Assembly (NCBI GenBank): GCA_004375725.1
Contig: SOKS01000199.1
Coordinates: 1-6,903 of the forward strand
Length of the DNA stretch: 6,903 nucleotides
Source of the DNA: Dehalococcoidia bacterium
GTDB lineage: Bacteria; Chloroflexota; Dehalococcoidia; Dehalococcoidales; RBG-16-60-22
Direction: 5' to 3'
Within the stretch, counting starts at the first letter, position 1; each line of letters begins with the position of its first letter. Both the position numbers and the translations under genes were made by a program. Positions 1 to 6,448 of the stretch are shown in pieces. Under the pieces are notes generated by a model. It saw nothing but the letters and a program-made list of their open reading frames with translations, searched no databases and had not been told where the DNA came from.

Positions 1-2396
1 TAGCGGATGCCGAACTTGCCCTTGGCCGATTCATAATAACGCTCAAAGCCCTTGCCAAAGGCCCTGATATCATTGTAAAAGATGGTCGGTTGGATGGCGC
101 TTTCATGCTCCCGGGCGATAATCGCCTCCTTGGTGGCGTACATGCAGCAGACCGATGAGCAGTAGTCCCGGTCGCAGGTCTCATCGCGCGAGCCGACGCA
201 CTGAATCCAGGCGATCTTGAGCGGATGGTTGCCATCGGAGGGTCGCATTACCTGCCCCTGGAAGGGGCCGGAGGCGGAGAGGATGCGCTCGAACTCGACA
301 CTGGTCAATACGTTGGGCATCCGGCCGTAGCCATACTCGCTTTTTATCCGCGCATCAAAGGGCTCAAAGCCAGGCGCCAGCACCACCGAACCCACTTGGA
401 GCTCGACCTCTTCTTCCTTCATGTCATGGTCAATGGCTTTTGCCTGGCAAACAGATACGCATTGCAAACACTCGCTGCAGAGGCCGCAGTCCAGACACCG
501 CTCCGCCTCTTTAATCGCTTCTTCCTCGGTGAACGCATCAACTATTTCATCGAAGCCGGATAACCTTTTCGCCAGGTCAATGTATTTGGTATTCAATCTC
601 TTCTTCTTTTCATGCTTGCCCTCGGGCAGCGACGCCGGCTCTTCTTTTTTCGCTTCACGCCCTTCTTTAAGGTCCAGTTTGTTGAGGTAGCGGTCGATGG
701 ATACGGCCGCCTCGTGGCCGTGCTGGATGGCCTCCACCGCCGACTTGGGGCCGGTAACGCCATCGCCGCCGGCGAAGATGCCTGCCTCGTCGGTGGCCAG
801 CGTCACCGGGTCGACAATCAGCCAGCCGCCACGAGTTGTTTTAATGTCGGTTTTTTCGGGCAGCACGGAGAGGTCAGTCGCCTGCCCGATAGCGATGATC
901 ACCATGTCGCTGTCAACGGACGTGGTGACATTTTCATCAAAGGTCGGGCTGAACCTGCCCTCGCTGTCAAACACGGAGGTGCATTTCTTGAACGCCACGC
1001 CAGCCACACTGCCGTCTTTGCCGACTATCTCGTTTGGCCCCCAGGAGTTCATTACCTTGACCCCCTCCTCCACCGCCTCCTCTATCTCCCAGGGGTGGGC
1101 GGGCATTTCTTCGGCGCTTTCCAGGCATACTGCGGTAACTTCAGATGCACCCAGCCGCCGCGCCGTCCGCGCCACGTCCATGGCCACGTTGCCGCCGCCG
1201 ATGACGACAACTTTATCGCCAATATCAACCTTTATCCCCTGGTTAACATCTTTCAGAAAGTCCAGCGCCAGCAATACGCCGGGTAAATCAACGCCGGGAA
1301 TGGGCAGGCTGCGGCTTTGCTGCGCGCCGATGGCCAGGTAAATCGCCTCGTAGCCCTGCTTTTTTAGCGCCTCCAGGCCATTTTTACCGTTTACCGGGCT
1401 ATTGAGCTTGAGCTCTATTCCCATATCAACGATATCTTTAATATCAGCTGCCAACACATCATCGGGCAGGCGGTACTTGGGGATGGCTGACCACAACTGC
1501 CCACCGGGCTGCGGGCTGGCTTCAAAAACGGTTGCCGGATAGCCGAGCTTCACCAGGTCATAAGCGCAGGTAAGCCCGGAAGGCCCGGCCCCGACCACGG
1601 CCACTTTGGGCTTTGACTTATCAATGACCGGCCTCTCTTCCGGCGGGATTTCACCGTCTTTCCTTTTCTGCCGGACGATATCGGCGGCAAATCTTTTCAG
1701 GGGGGCGATGGCCACTGGCTGGTCAACCTCGTCGCGATTGCACTCCTGCTCGCAGGGGTGATGGCAGATTCTTCCCAGTACCGCCGGCAGCGGAATCCAC
1801 TGCTTGATGTGGTCCAGGGCTTCGAGGTACTTGCCCTTGGAAATCAGGGCCACGTATCCCTGCCCGTTGCAGCCCGCGGGACAGGTGAGCTTGCAGGGAG
1901 GCCGCGCCGCCTTGCTGATAGCCACCGCGCTGGGAATCGCCTGCGGGTAGCGCTTGTTGATAGCCTTGCGGGTGTTCAAGCCCTGCTCAAACTCGTTAAT
2001 CAGGTCAACGGGACAGGCCTCAAAGCAGTCACCGCAGGAACTGCACTTCTCAATGTCCACGTAGCGCGGCTTTCTGAGCACTTTGACCGTGAAGTTGCCG
2101 GCCTCACCCTCAAGAGATTGAACCTGGGAATTGGACAAAATCTCAATATTCAGGTGCTTATCCACCTCGATCAGCTTCGGCGATATCATGCACATGGCGC
2201 AGTCATTGGTGGGGAAGGTCTTGTCCAGCTGGGACATCCGACCGCCAATCGAGGTTGTTTCTTCGACCAGATACACTTTGAAGCCGGAATTGGCCAGGTC
2301 AAGGGCGCTCTGCATGCCGCAGATGCCACCTCCCACCACCATGACCGCACCAACTTTTTTCTGGTCCGACTTTTCTTTACTTCCGTTGTTATTCAT
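1..2396 (-). CDS. hdrA: HdrA-like FAD/iron-sulfur subunit with an inserted GltD/NfnB-type NAD(P)H oxidoreductase module (3' end beyond the left edge)
   Basis: The frame is open from ATG 2396 to the window edge, giving 798 residues without a stop. Residues 15-160 are the HdrA/QmoA flavoprotein start: the GGGICG dinucleotide-binding loop (22-27), DCAMC (C66, C69) and a ferredoxin motif (C118, C121, C124, C128-Pro). The N-terminal extension of methanogen HdrA is absent. Residues about 163-575 form a GltD-like insert: Cys 168/172/176 and 211/215/219, FAD loop GAGPSGL (269-275), NAD(P)H loop GGGNVA (400-405) and FAD-closing GGDGVTGP (543-550). After a Lys/Glu-rich linker, six cysteines (634, 637, 640, 643, 646, 650) lead back into HdrA, including QCVGSRDE and the cysteine cluster C741/C746/C750/C751. 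Only the HdrA C-terminus is missing. HdrA subunits bifurcate electrons at FAD, and this one probably does so with NAD(P)H. It starts 13 nt after hdrB with a weak ribosome site, suggesting coupled translation. The family is clear; the reaction partners are inferred. Confidence 0.93.
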   Translation of the reverse strand, partial: MNNNGSKEKSDQKKVGAVMVVGGGICGMQSALDLANSGFKVYLVEETTSIGGRMSQLDKTFPTNDCAMCMISPKLIEVDKHLNIEILSNSQVQSLEGEAGNFTVKVLRKPRYVDIEKCSSCGDCFEACPVDLINEFEQGLNTRKAINKRYPQAIPSAVAISKAARPPCKLTCPAGCNGQGYVALISKGKYLEALDHIKQWIPLPAVLGRICHHPCEQECNRDEVDQPVAIAPLKRFAADIVRQKRKDGEIPPEERPVIDKSKPKVAVVGAGPSGLTCAYDLVKLGYPATVFEASPQPGGQLWSAIPKYRLPDDVLAADIKDIVDMGIELKLNSPVNGKNGLEALKKQGYEAIYLAIGAQQSRSLPIPGVDLPGVLLALDFLKDVNQGIKVDIGDKVVVIGGGNVAMDVARTARRLGASEVTAVCLESAEEMPAHPWEIEEAVEEGVKVMNSWGPNEIVGKDGSVAGVAFKKCTSVFDSEGRFSPTFDENVTTSVDSDMVIIAIGQATDLSVLPEKTDIKTTRGGWLIVDPVTLATDEAGIFAGGDGVTGPKSAVEAIQHGHEAAVSIDRYLNKLDLKEGREAKKEEPASLPEGKHEKKKRLNTKYIDLAKRLSGFDEIVDAFTEEEAIKEAERCLDCGLCSECLQCVSVCQAKAIDHDMKEEEVELQVGSVVLAPGFEPFDARIKSEYGYGRMPNVLTSVEFERILSASGPFQGQVMRPSDGNHPLKIAWIQCVGSRDETCDRDYCSSVCCMYATKEAIIAREHESAIQPTIFYNDIRAFGKGFERYYESAKGKFGIR

Positions 2397-2409
2397 TATG
2401 TCAACTCTA

Positions 2410-3264
2410 TTAGAGTAACCCTTTCTCTCCGAGAAGTGGCCTGGGATCGACGAAGTGGCGGGCAAGCCACTTCTCCACCGACGGGTCGCCAAAGGCCAGA
2501 CCCATCAGCTCGGTGAAGTAGAAAACGGGAACGTTATAACGCTTACCGGCCTGCGCCGAGACCTCCGCCTGGTGAGTGTCCAGGTTTGACTGGCACATCG
2601 GGCACGCCACGACGATGGCGTCAGCTTCAGCTTCCTCAGCCATGTCAAACAATTTCTGTATCAGCTTCCAGGCCACTTCGGGCATGGTGAGCACATGTTC
2701 GGCGCCACAGCAATCGGTTTTATAGCTCCAGTTCTTCACCTCAGCGCCCAGCGTTTCCAGGATATTATCCATAGATTCGGGGTTATCAGGGTCGCGGGCA
2801 CCAGTTATCCGTGGCGGTCTGGTAATCAAACAGCCATAGTAGCCGACTGCCTTCAGGCCTCCCAGCGGCTTCTTCACTTTTTCCAGAATTGCTTTCTCGC
2901 CCACTTCTTCCCAGATGAAGTCGACCAGGTGCTTGATGCTAAAATCGCCTTTGTATTCATCACCAACGCCTTCAATCTGTTCGCTCGACCTCAGTGCCTT
3001 GTCGGCGTGCTTCAATCTGGAATAGCAGGCCGCGCAAGGGACCACCAGGTCGAGCCCCGCCTTATCTGCGGTTTCCAGATTGCGGGCCGGCAGGGCCAGC
3101 GCCAGCATATCATCGGTGGCATGTGCCGAGGCGGCACCGCAGCAGGTCCAGTCGGCCAGCTCTTTGAGGTCAATGCCCAGTATACGGGCTACCGCCGCCA
3201 CGGACTCACCGTACTCTCTGGCGCTGCTTTCAACGGTACAACCGGGATAATAAGAAACTTCCAT
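2410..3264 (-). CDS. hdrB: HdrB-like heterodisulfide reductase subunit B (two CCG domains)
   Basis: This 284-residue protein carries both cysteine-rich CCG domains of HdrB. The first has C9, C41-C42-Gly and C77-x-x-C80; the second has C145, C185-C186-Gly and C221-x-x-C224. In methanogen HdrB these bind two non-cubane [4Fe-4S] clusters at the site of disulfide reduction. All ten cysteines are present, so the catalytic subunit looks intact, and its length is normal for HdrB (about 290). No membrane segment or signal peptide is seen, so the protein should be cytosolic in a complex with the adjacent HdrC and HdrA. The ATG lies 8 nt after the hdrC stop. Its AAGG ribosome site (3271-3274) overlaps that stop codon, which implies coupled translation. 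The natural substrate in a bacterium is not coenzyme M/B heterodisulfide. The electron acceptor is unknown; methylene-tetrahydrofolate via MetF, a small-molecule disulfide or another partner are possible. Confidence 0.95.
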   Translation of the reverse strand: MEVSYYPGCTVESSAREYGESVAAVARILGIDLKELADWTCCGAASAHATDDMLALALPARNLETADKAGLDLVVPCAACYSRLKHADKALRSSEQIEGVGDEYKGDFSIKHLVDFIWEEVGEKAILEKVKKPLGGLKAVGYYGCLITRPPRITGARDPDNPESMDNILETLGAEVKNWSYKTDCCGAEHVLTMPEVAWKLIQKLFDMAEEAEADAIVVACPMCQSNLDTHQAEVSAQAGKRYNVPVFYFTELMGLAFGDPSVEKWLARHFVDPRPLLGEKGLL

Positions 3265-3272
3265 CTCTTGCC

Positions 3273-3839
3273 TTATTTCTTTACCTTCTTGAAGATATTC
3301 TTCACCTGTCGCCCGGCGCTGACTCTGGGGGGCAGGAGCTTAATCTTGCCGCGCCTGAACATGGCTATGCCGGTGCCGGCCTGCTTCCTCAGGCCATTCA
3401 ATCCCCCGCTCCTCAATGTATAGACCACCGCCATTTCTGGCTCGTGGACGCGACCATGCCTCCTCAGCGAAGACAGAAACGCCGAATGAAAAATTGGGGC
3501 ACTCTTCTGCGCCGTCTTTATCCCTTCCCTTTGCGAAAGCTGCCGGAGGGTATCCATGACATGGGCAATATCGATATCATTGGGGCATCGGGTGGTGCAG
3601 GTTTCGCACGATGCGCAGACCCATATCGTGTCGCTACGGAGTGCCTCATCCAGCAGTCCCAGCTGAAGCATGCGCATCAGTCGGTGAGGCACAACATCCA
3701 TAGCAAAGGTCACCGGACAACCATTGGTGCACTTTTCACACTGAAAGCAGGCAGATATTTTCTGCCCGCTCAACTCCTCAATTTTCTTCCGCAGTGATGG
3801 TTTGGGGATAATCTTCTCGTGTATTTTGGCTACGGTCAC
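3273..3839 (-). CDS. hdrC: HdrC-like heterodisulfide reductase subunit C (two [4Fe-4S] clusters)
   Basis: This 188-residue protein has two classical CxxCxxCxxxCP motifs, C31/C34/C37/C41-Pro and C75/C78/C81/C85-Pro, with the spacing and length typical of HdrC. In the family this subunit passes electrons through two [4Fe-4S] clusters from HdrA to HdrB. No transmembrane helices are present, which separates it from membrane HdrE/DsrM-linked forms. The C-terminal tail is strongly basic (Lys/Arg-rich over the last 25 residues), a possible docking surface. I chose the GTG start at 3839 because an AGAGGAGG ribosome site lies just upstream. A TTG at 3869 would add ten residues but has no such site. 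It is the first gene of hdrCBA and follows the second receiver gene after a gap of about 118 nt that may hold its own promoter. Confidence 0.93.
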   Translation of the reverse strand: MTVAKIHEKIIPKPSLRKKIEELSGQKISACFQCEKCTNGCPVTFAMDVVPHRLMRMLQLGLLDEALRSDTIWVCASCETCTTRCPNDIDIAHVMDTLRQLSQREGIKTAQKSAPIFHSAFLSSLRRHGRVHEPEMAVVYTLRSGGLNGLRKQAGTGIAMFRRGKIKLLPPRVSAGRQVKNIFKKVKK

Positions 3840-3842
3840 TTT

Positions 3843-3850
3843 CCTCCTCT
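3843..3850 (-). promoter_or_regulatory. Ribosome binding site that decides the hdrC start
   Basis: AGAGGAGG on the minus strand ends 3 nt before the GTG at 3839; read from its first AGAGG the spacing is 6 nt. It supports the GTG start over the in-frame TTG at 3869, which has an AT-rich upstream stretch without a purine-rich site. Confidence 0.6.
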
Positions 3851-3874
3851 TTCCAATGGCGCACCGCAATATGC

Positions 3875-3902
3875 ATTATCTAATTAATGTCTAATCTGTA
3901 TA
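3875..3902 (-). promoter_or_regulatory. Weak candidate promoter for hdrCBA
   Basis: On the minus strand, TATACA (3902-3897, 4 of 6 matches to the -35 consensus) is separated by 16 nt from GATAAT (3880-3875, 5 of 6 matches to the -10 consensus). It would start transcription about 30 nt before the hdrC GTG. The stretch is the most AT-rich in the gap between the second receiver gene and hdrC. The weak -35 box makes this a tentative call; read-through from the upstream genes is also likely. Confidence 0.3.
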
Positions 3903-3957
3903 GCGTACCGTCTCGGCGACTGGTTTCAGGCGGGATACCGATTAGTTGCCTTTCTTA

Positions 3958-4365
3958 TCAGGCTACATCAAGGCCGGCCCTTTTCAGGTATTTCTCCACC
4001 CTTTTCAGCAGCTCCTCGGGCTTGACTGGCTTATCGATATAGTCCTCGGTCTCAAGGGCCAGCCCGCCGCTCATGGCGATGGAACTTCCCCCACCCCGTT
4101 CGGCGTAGCTGGTCAGAATGATAATCGGGATTTTTTTCAGATCAGCGTCCTTTTTCAATTGCTCCGCGGTGGAAAACCCGTCTTTCACCGGCATGATTAC
4201 ATCAAGGAGGATCAGGTCCGGGTTCTCTTCCCTCGCCTTCCGCAACCCATCATTGCCATCATACGATACGATTACCTCGTACGGTTTGCTTTCCAGAACA
4301 GTTCTGGTTGCCTCAACAAAATCAGGGTCATCATCAATGAGAAGTATTTTGGGTATTTTGGTCAT
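3958..4365 (-). CDS. Single-domain response regulator (receiver only), second of a tandem pair
   Basis: This 135-residue protein is a CheY-like receiver and nothing else. It shows the acidic cluster D11-D12-D13, the phospho-acceptor D55 after LILL, the switch residue T85 and the invariant K112 in DKP. A Gly/Ser-rich stretch (residues 91-101) lengthens the loop between the fourth strand and fourth helix compared with CheY. No DNA-binding or enzymatic output domain follows, so it probably acts by protein contact or as a phosphate carrier. I use ATG 4365, with GGAGAGGG 6 nt upstream, instead of a TTG at 4383 that would add six residues ahead of the normal first strand. It is clearly similar to the receiver encoded 29 nt upstream, consistent with duplication. 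The likely phosphodonor is the kinase of this cluster; its target is unknown. Confidence 0.94.
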   Translation of the reverse strand: MTKIPKILLIDDDPDFVEATRTVLESKPYEVIVSYDGNDGLRKAREENPDLILLDVIMPVKDGFSTAEQLKKDADLKKIPIIILTSYAERGGGSSIAMSGGLALETEDYIDKPVKPEELLKRVEKYLKRAGLDVA

Positions 4366-4394
4366 GTTGCGCCCTCTCCACAAAGATTCGATAG

Positions 4395-4796
4395 CTAGGC
4401 TTTTTTATTCTTATTGACCAGCCGCTCCACACGCTCCAGAAGGACCTCTGGATTGATGGGCTTCTCCACGTAGTCATCAACGTTGAACTCGAGTGCCGTT
4501 TCCAGTTCGTAGCGTCTTCGACTGGCTTCCTCGCGCACCGAGCTCAGGATCAGGATAGGGATGTTTCGATATTTCGACCACCTGCCGTCCTCAAGCTCCT
4601 TCAATACGGCAAAGCCATCCATCTTGGGCATGAGAAGGTCAATTATCATCAGGTCTGGCTCTTCAGCCCGCAGTGCTGCCAGACATTCAATGCCATCACA
4701 GGCCGTTACTGTCTCATAGCCCTTCGATTCCAGAAGCATGGTAACGACATCGCGAATATCCGGGTCATCATCGACAAGCAATATTTTATACGCCAT
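4395..4796 (-). CDS. Single-domain response regulator (receiver only), first of a tandem pair
   Basis: This 133-residue protein consists of one receiver domain: acidic residues D9-D10-D11, phospho-acceptor D53 in MIIDLLMP, switch residue S85 and invariant K112 in EKP. There is no output domain. The region between the fourth strand and the DDYVEKP motif is about five residues longer than in CheY, as in the neighbouring receiver. The start is secure: ATG 4796 follows a full AAGGAGGT ribosome site with 6 nt between GGAGG and ATG. The gene begins 46 nt after the kinase stop, and a strong promoter-like sequence lies in that gap, so the receivers may be made independently of the kinase. The pair of receivers could form a relay or split the signal; the sequence does not say which. 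Confidence 0.95.
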   Translation of the reverse strand: MAYKILLVDDDPDIRDVVTMLLESKGYETVTACDGIECLAALRAEEPDLMIIDLLMPKMDGFAVLKELEDGRWSKYRNIPILILSSVREEASRRRYELETALEFNVDDYVEKPINPEVLLERVERLVNKNKKA

Positions 4797-4801
4797 TTCA
4801 G

Positions 4802-4809
4802 ACCTCCTT
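4802..4809 (-). promoter_or_regulatory. Consensus ribosome binding site of the first receiver gene
   Basis: AAGGAGGT on the minus strand is a full Shine-Dalgarno match placed for efficient initiation at ATG 4796. It is the strongest ribosome site in the window and suggests this receiver is made in larger amounts than the kinase. Confidence 0.75.
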
Positions 4810-4812
4810 CAA

Positions 4813-4841
4813 ATTATATCACGGGTTACATTCATTGCCAA
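4813..4841 (-). promoter_or_regulatory. Sigma70-type promoter ahead of the receiver genes
   Basis: On the minus strand, TTGGCA (4841-4836, 5 of 6 matches) is followed after exactly 17 nt by a perfect TATAAT (4818-4813). The -10 box ends 16 nt before ATG 4796, so the predicted start of transcription falls at or just before the ribosome site and the leader would be only about 10 nt. The kinase stop codon overlaps its upstream edge. It would let the receivers and perhaps hdrCBA be transcribed without the kinase. Confidence 0.6.
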
Positions 4842-4842
4842 T

Positions 4843-6402
4843 TTACGTTTCCTGGCTCTTGAGACGCGCCTTCCGGCCCTGCTTCTTCCCGGCAATGACC
4901 AGGTTCTTGGGCAGTAGGAACGTAAATTTGCTGCCCCGGCCCTTCTTATCCTCTGGATTGGGGCTTTCCGCCCATATTTTCCCGCCGTGTGCCTCGACCA
5001 CTCTCTTGACAATGGACAGGCCCAGCCCCGAACCTGCCTTTTCCCGGTCACTACCGCGGTAAAAATCATCGAAAATCTTGGGCAGGTCTTCCGCGCCGAT
5101 GCCAACGCCCGTGTCCAAGACTTCCGTGTAAATATCACCACTCTGCTCGGTAATCCTCAGCAGTACCTCACCATTTTCGGGAGTGAATTTTATGGCGTTG
5201 ACCAGCAGGTTGGTGATTGCCTGCTTTAGACGGACACCAGAAGCTTTAAGCTTCGGCAGGGATGCGGGCATCCTGGTGCCGAGCTTTATACTTTTATCCG
5301 TTGCCATGGCGCGTACATTTTCCACCGAATCGCCCACCACCTGAGAGAGGGACATCTCCTCCATCTCTTTGACGATCTGCCCTCCTTCAATCCGAGAGAT
5401 ATCGAGCAGGTCGCTGATTAATTCCAGTTGCTCGGTAATTCTTATGCTGCTTCTCTCCAGCATCTGCCTCTGCTTATCGGTCAGCTCACCGGAAAAGCCT
5501 CCGAGCATGAGCTGTATATAGCTCTGTACCGCAGAGAGGGGAGCTTTGAGGTCGTGCGACGCTATGGCCAGAAAGCGGAGCAGGTGCTGTCTGCCTTCCT
5601 CCAGCGTGGTTAACTCCTCGCTCGCCTCTTCCAGCTCCCGGGTTTTTTCGGTCAGCCCCTTCTGCTGCAGGGCAACCACCTCACGCTGTCTTTTCCTCAA
5701 TTCCCCGGATATGCTGGTAACCATATATGCGGAAGCATACAGGCACGTGGAAAGCGCCAGGAGCACGCTCAGGATATAAGAACCCTGCTGATAAAGGCCA
5801 GCCGCGGCAAATCCCTCCAGGTGGACGTGTGGAATTACCTCGTAGTACTCCAGTCCAATCAGCAATAAAACGGTCAAGATGGCCCAGGTGGCGACCAAAT
5901 AAGCGACGCGGTAATGGAGCAATATGCCAGCGAGAATCACGTGGAAGACAAAATAGAAAATAAAGGGATTTTCAATACCGCCGGTATAGTGCAGCAGCAC
6001 AGTAAGTGCCGCCAGGTCTACGATGATATGGACATTACCTGTAGCCCGAGCCCTCGCAAGCAGCGGAGAAGTTGCCCTTGGTATGATAAGCAGGTGGCGC
6101 AACGGGACGGCAAGTGTCTCCGGCAGCGAATCGCTGGCTTCAACATTCAGGTGCCTTGCCTGATAAAGAAAGAGGAAATTGTAGACGGTCATCACGGCAC
6201 AGATGATGTAGATTGGCACGAGGGAAAACTGGATGTGGAATGCCTGAGTAGCTATCAGGCTGGCGATGAGAACGCCGGCAATCGCCAGCCACCTCATCTT
6301 GACGAAGACGCCGATTCTTACGACCAGAGCTGATTCCTCCGGGGTAAGTCCGGGTCTCTCTCTTTCTCTAGGTACGGTACGACCACCTGAACCAGTGGTC
6401 AT
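4843..6402 (-). CDS. Membrane sensor histidine kinase with six predicted transmembrane segments and a RegB-like GGXXNPF motif
   Basis: In this 519-residue protein, hydrophobic segments lie near residues 37-55, 61-80, 123-139, 146-163, 166-186 and 206-227. The loop at 81-122 is Arg/His-rich and so probably cytoplasmic, which puts the short third-fourth loop outside. That loop reads GGIENPF (141-147), the GGXXNPF heptad linked to quinone sensing in RegB/PrrB. A charged helical linker (about 232-272) leads to the HisKA domain with phospho-acceptor H283 in SHDLKAP, then the ATPase: N-box N398/N402, G1 box DTGVGIG (430-436) and G2 box GSGLGL (457-462). All catalytic boxes are intact. The H-box is of the ordinary HisKA type, not the RegB type, so the resemblance is in the sensor half. 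There is no PAS, HAMP or attached receiver. ATG 6402 follows GGGAGGTG at good spacing. The likely role is to sense membrane redox state and phosphorylate the two receivers. Confidence 0.95.
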   Translation of the reverse strand: MTTGSGGRTVPRERERPGLTPEESALVVRIGVFVKMRWLAIAGVLIASLIATQAFHIQFSLVPIYIICAVMTVYNFLFLYQARHLNVEASDSLPETLAVPLRHLLIIPRATSPLLARARATGNVHIIVDLAALTVLLHYTGGIENPFIFYFVFHVILAGILLHYRVAYLVATWAILTVLLLIGLEYYEVIPHVHLEGFAAAGLYQQGSYILSVLLALSTCLYASAYMVTSISGELRKRQREVVALQQKGLTEKTRELEEASEELTTLEEGRQHLLRFLAIASHDLKAPLSAVQSYIQLMLGGFSGELTDKQRQMLERSSIRITEQLELISDLLDISRIEGGQIVKEMEEMSLSQVVGDSVENVRAMATDKSIKLGTRMPASLPKLKASGVRLKQAITNLLVNAIKFTPENGEVLLRITEQSGDIYTEVLDTGVGIGAEDLPKIFDDFYRGSDREKAGSGLGLSIVKRVVEAHGGKIWAESPNPEDKKGRGSKFTFLLPKNLVIAGKKQGRKARLKSQET

Positions 6403-6419
6403 AATACACCTCCCGGCCT

Positions 6420-6448
6420 ATTCTATATTGTTAACCATCGAGTGACAA
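6420..6448 (-). promoter_or_regulatory. Sigma70-type promoter ahead of the kinase gene
   Basis: On the minus strand, TTGTCA (6448-6443, 5 of 6 matches) and TAGAAT (6425-6420, 5 of 6 matches) are separated by exactly 17 nt. The -10 box ends 17 nt before ATG 6402, so the leader would be about 10-12 nt and barely include the ribosome site GGGAGGTG (6414-6407). The spacer contains one copy of a 10-bp repeat that recurs upstream. This separates the kinase cluster from metF as its own transcription unit. Confidence 0.55.

Noticed and set aside
225..1341. Long open frames on the plus strand opposite hdrA (225-563, 612-1286, 697-1341)
   Set aside because: They are antisense shadows of the hdrA coding frame, overlap one another, look like low-complexity translations and have no ribosome sites or recognisable domains. 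The minus frame carries all the conserved motifs.
1..2396. Two separate genes (HdrA and a GltD-like protein) joined by a frameshift or sequencing error
   Set aside because: The reading frame is continuous, with motifs in order on both sides of the insert and a clean return to HdrA sequence, so a genuine insertion is the simpler reading.
1758..2516. Plus-strand open frame of 252 codons spanning the hdrA-hdrB junction
   Set aside because: It lies opposite conserved HdrA and HdrB coding sequence and shows no family motif; it is a by-product of GC-rich codon use on the other strand.
2695..3423. Plus-strand open frame of 242 codons opposite hdrB and the end of hdrC
   Set aside because: It is antisense to two conserved genes, with no domain signal.
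3840..3869. TTG start at 3869 for hdrC
   Set aside because: No ribosome site precedes it, whereas AGAGGAGG precedes the GTG at 3839. The extra ten residues show no HdrC character.
3903..3957. Possible hairpin or riboswitch in the gap between the second receiver gene and hdrC
   Set aside because: I could pair only short broken stems and saw no conserved riboswitch core or T run.
4366..4383. TTG start at 4383 for the second receiver
   Set aside because: The ATG at 4365 has GGAGAGGG at 6 nt and puts the first strand at the normal distance from the start.
4809..5141. Minus-strand open frame of 110 codons within the kinase gene
   Set aside because: It lies in another frame of the ATPase domain of the kinase, and its Arg-rich translation has no motif.
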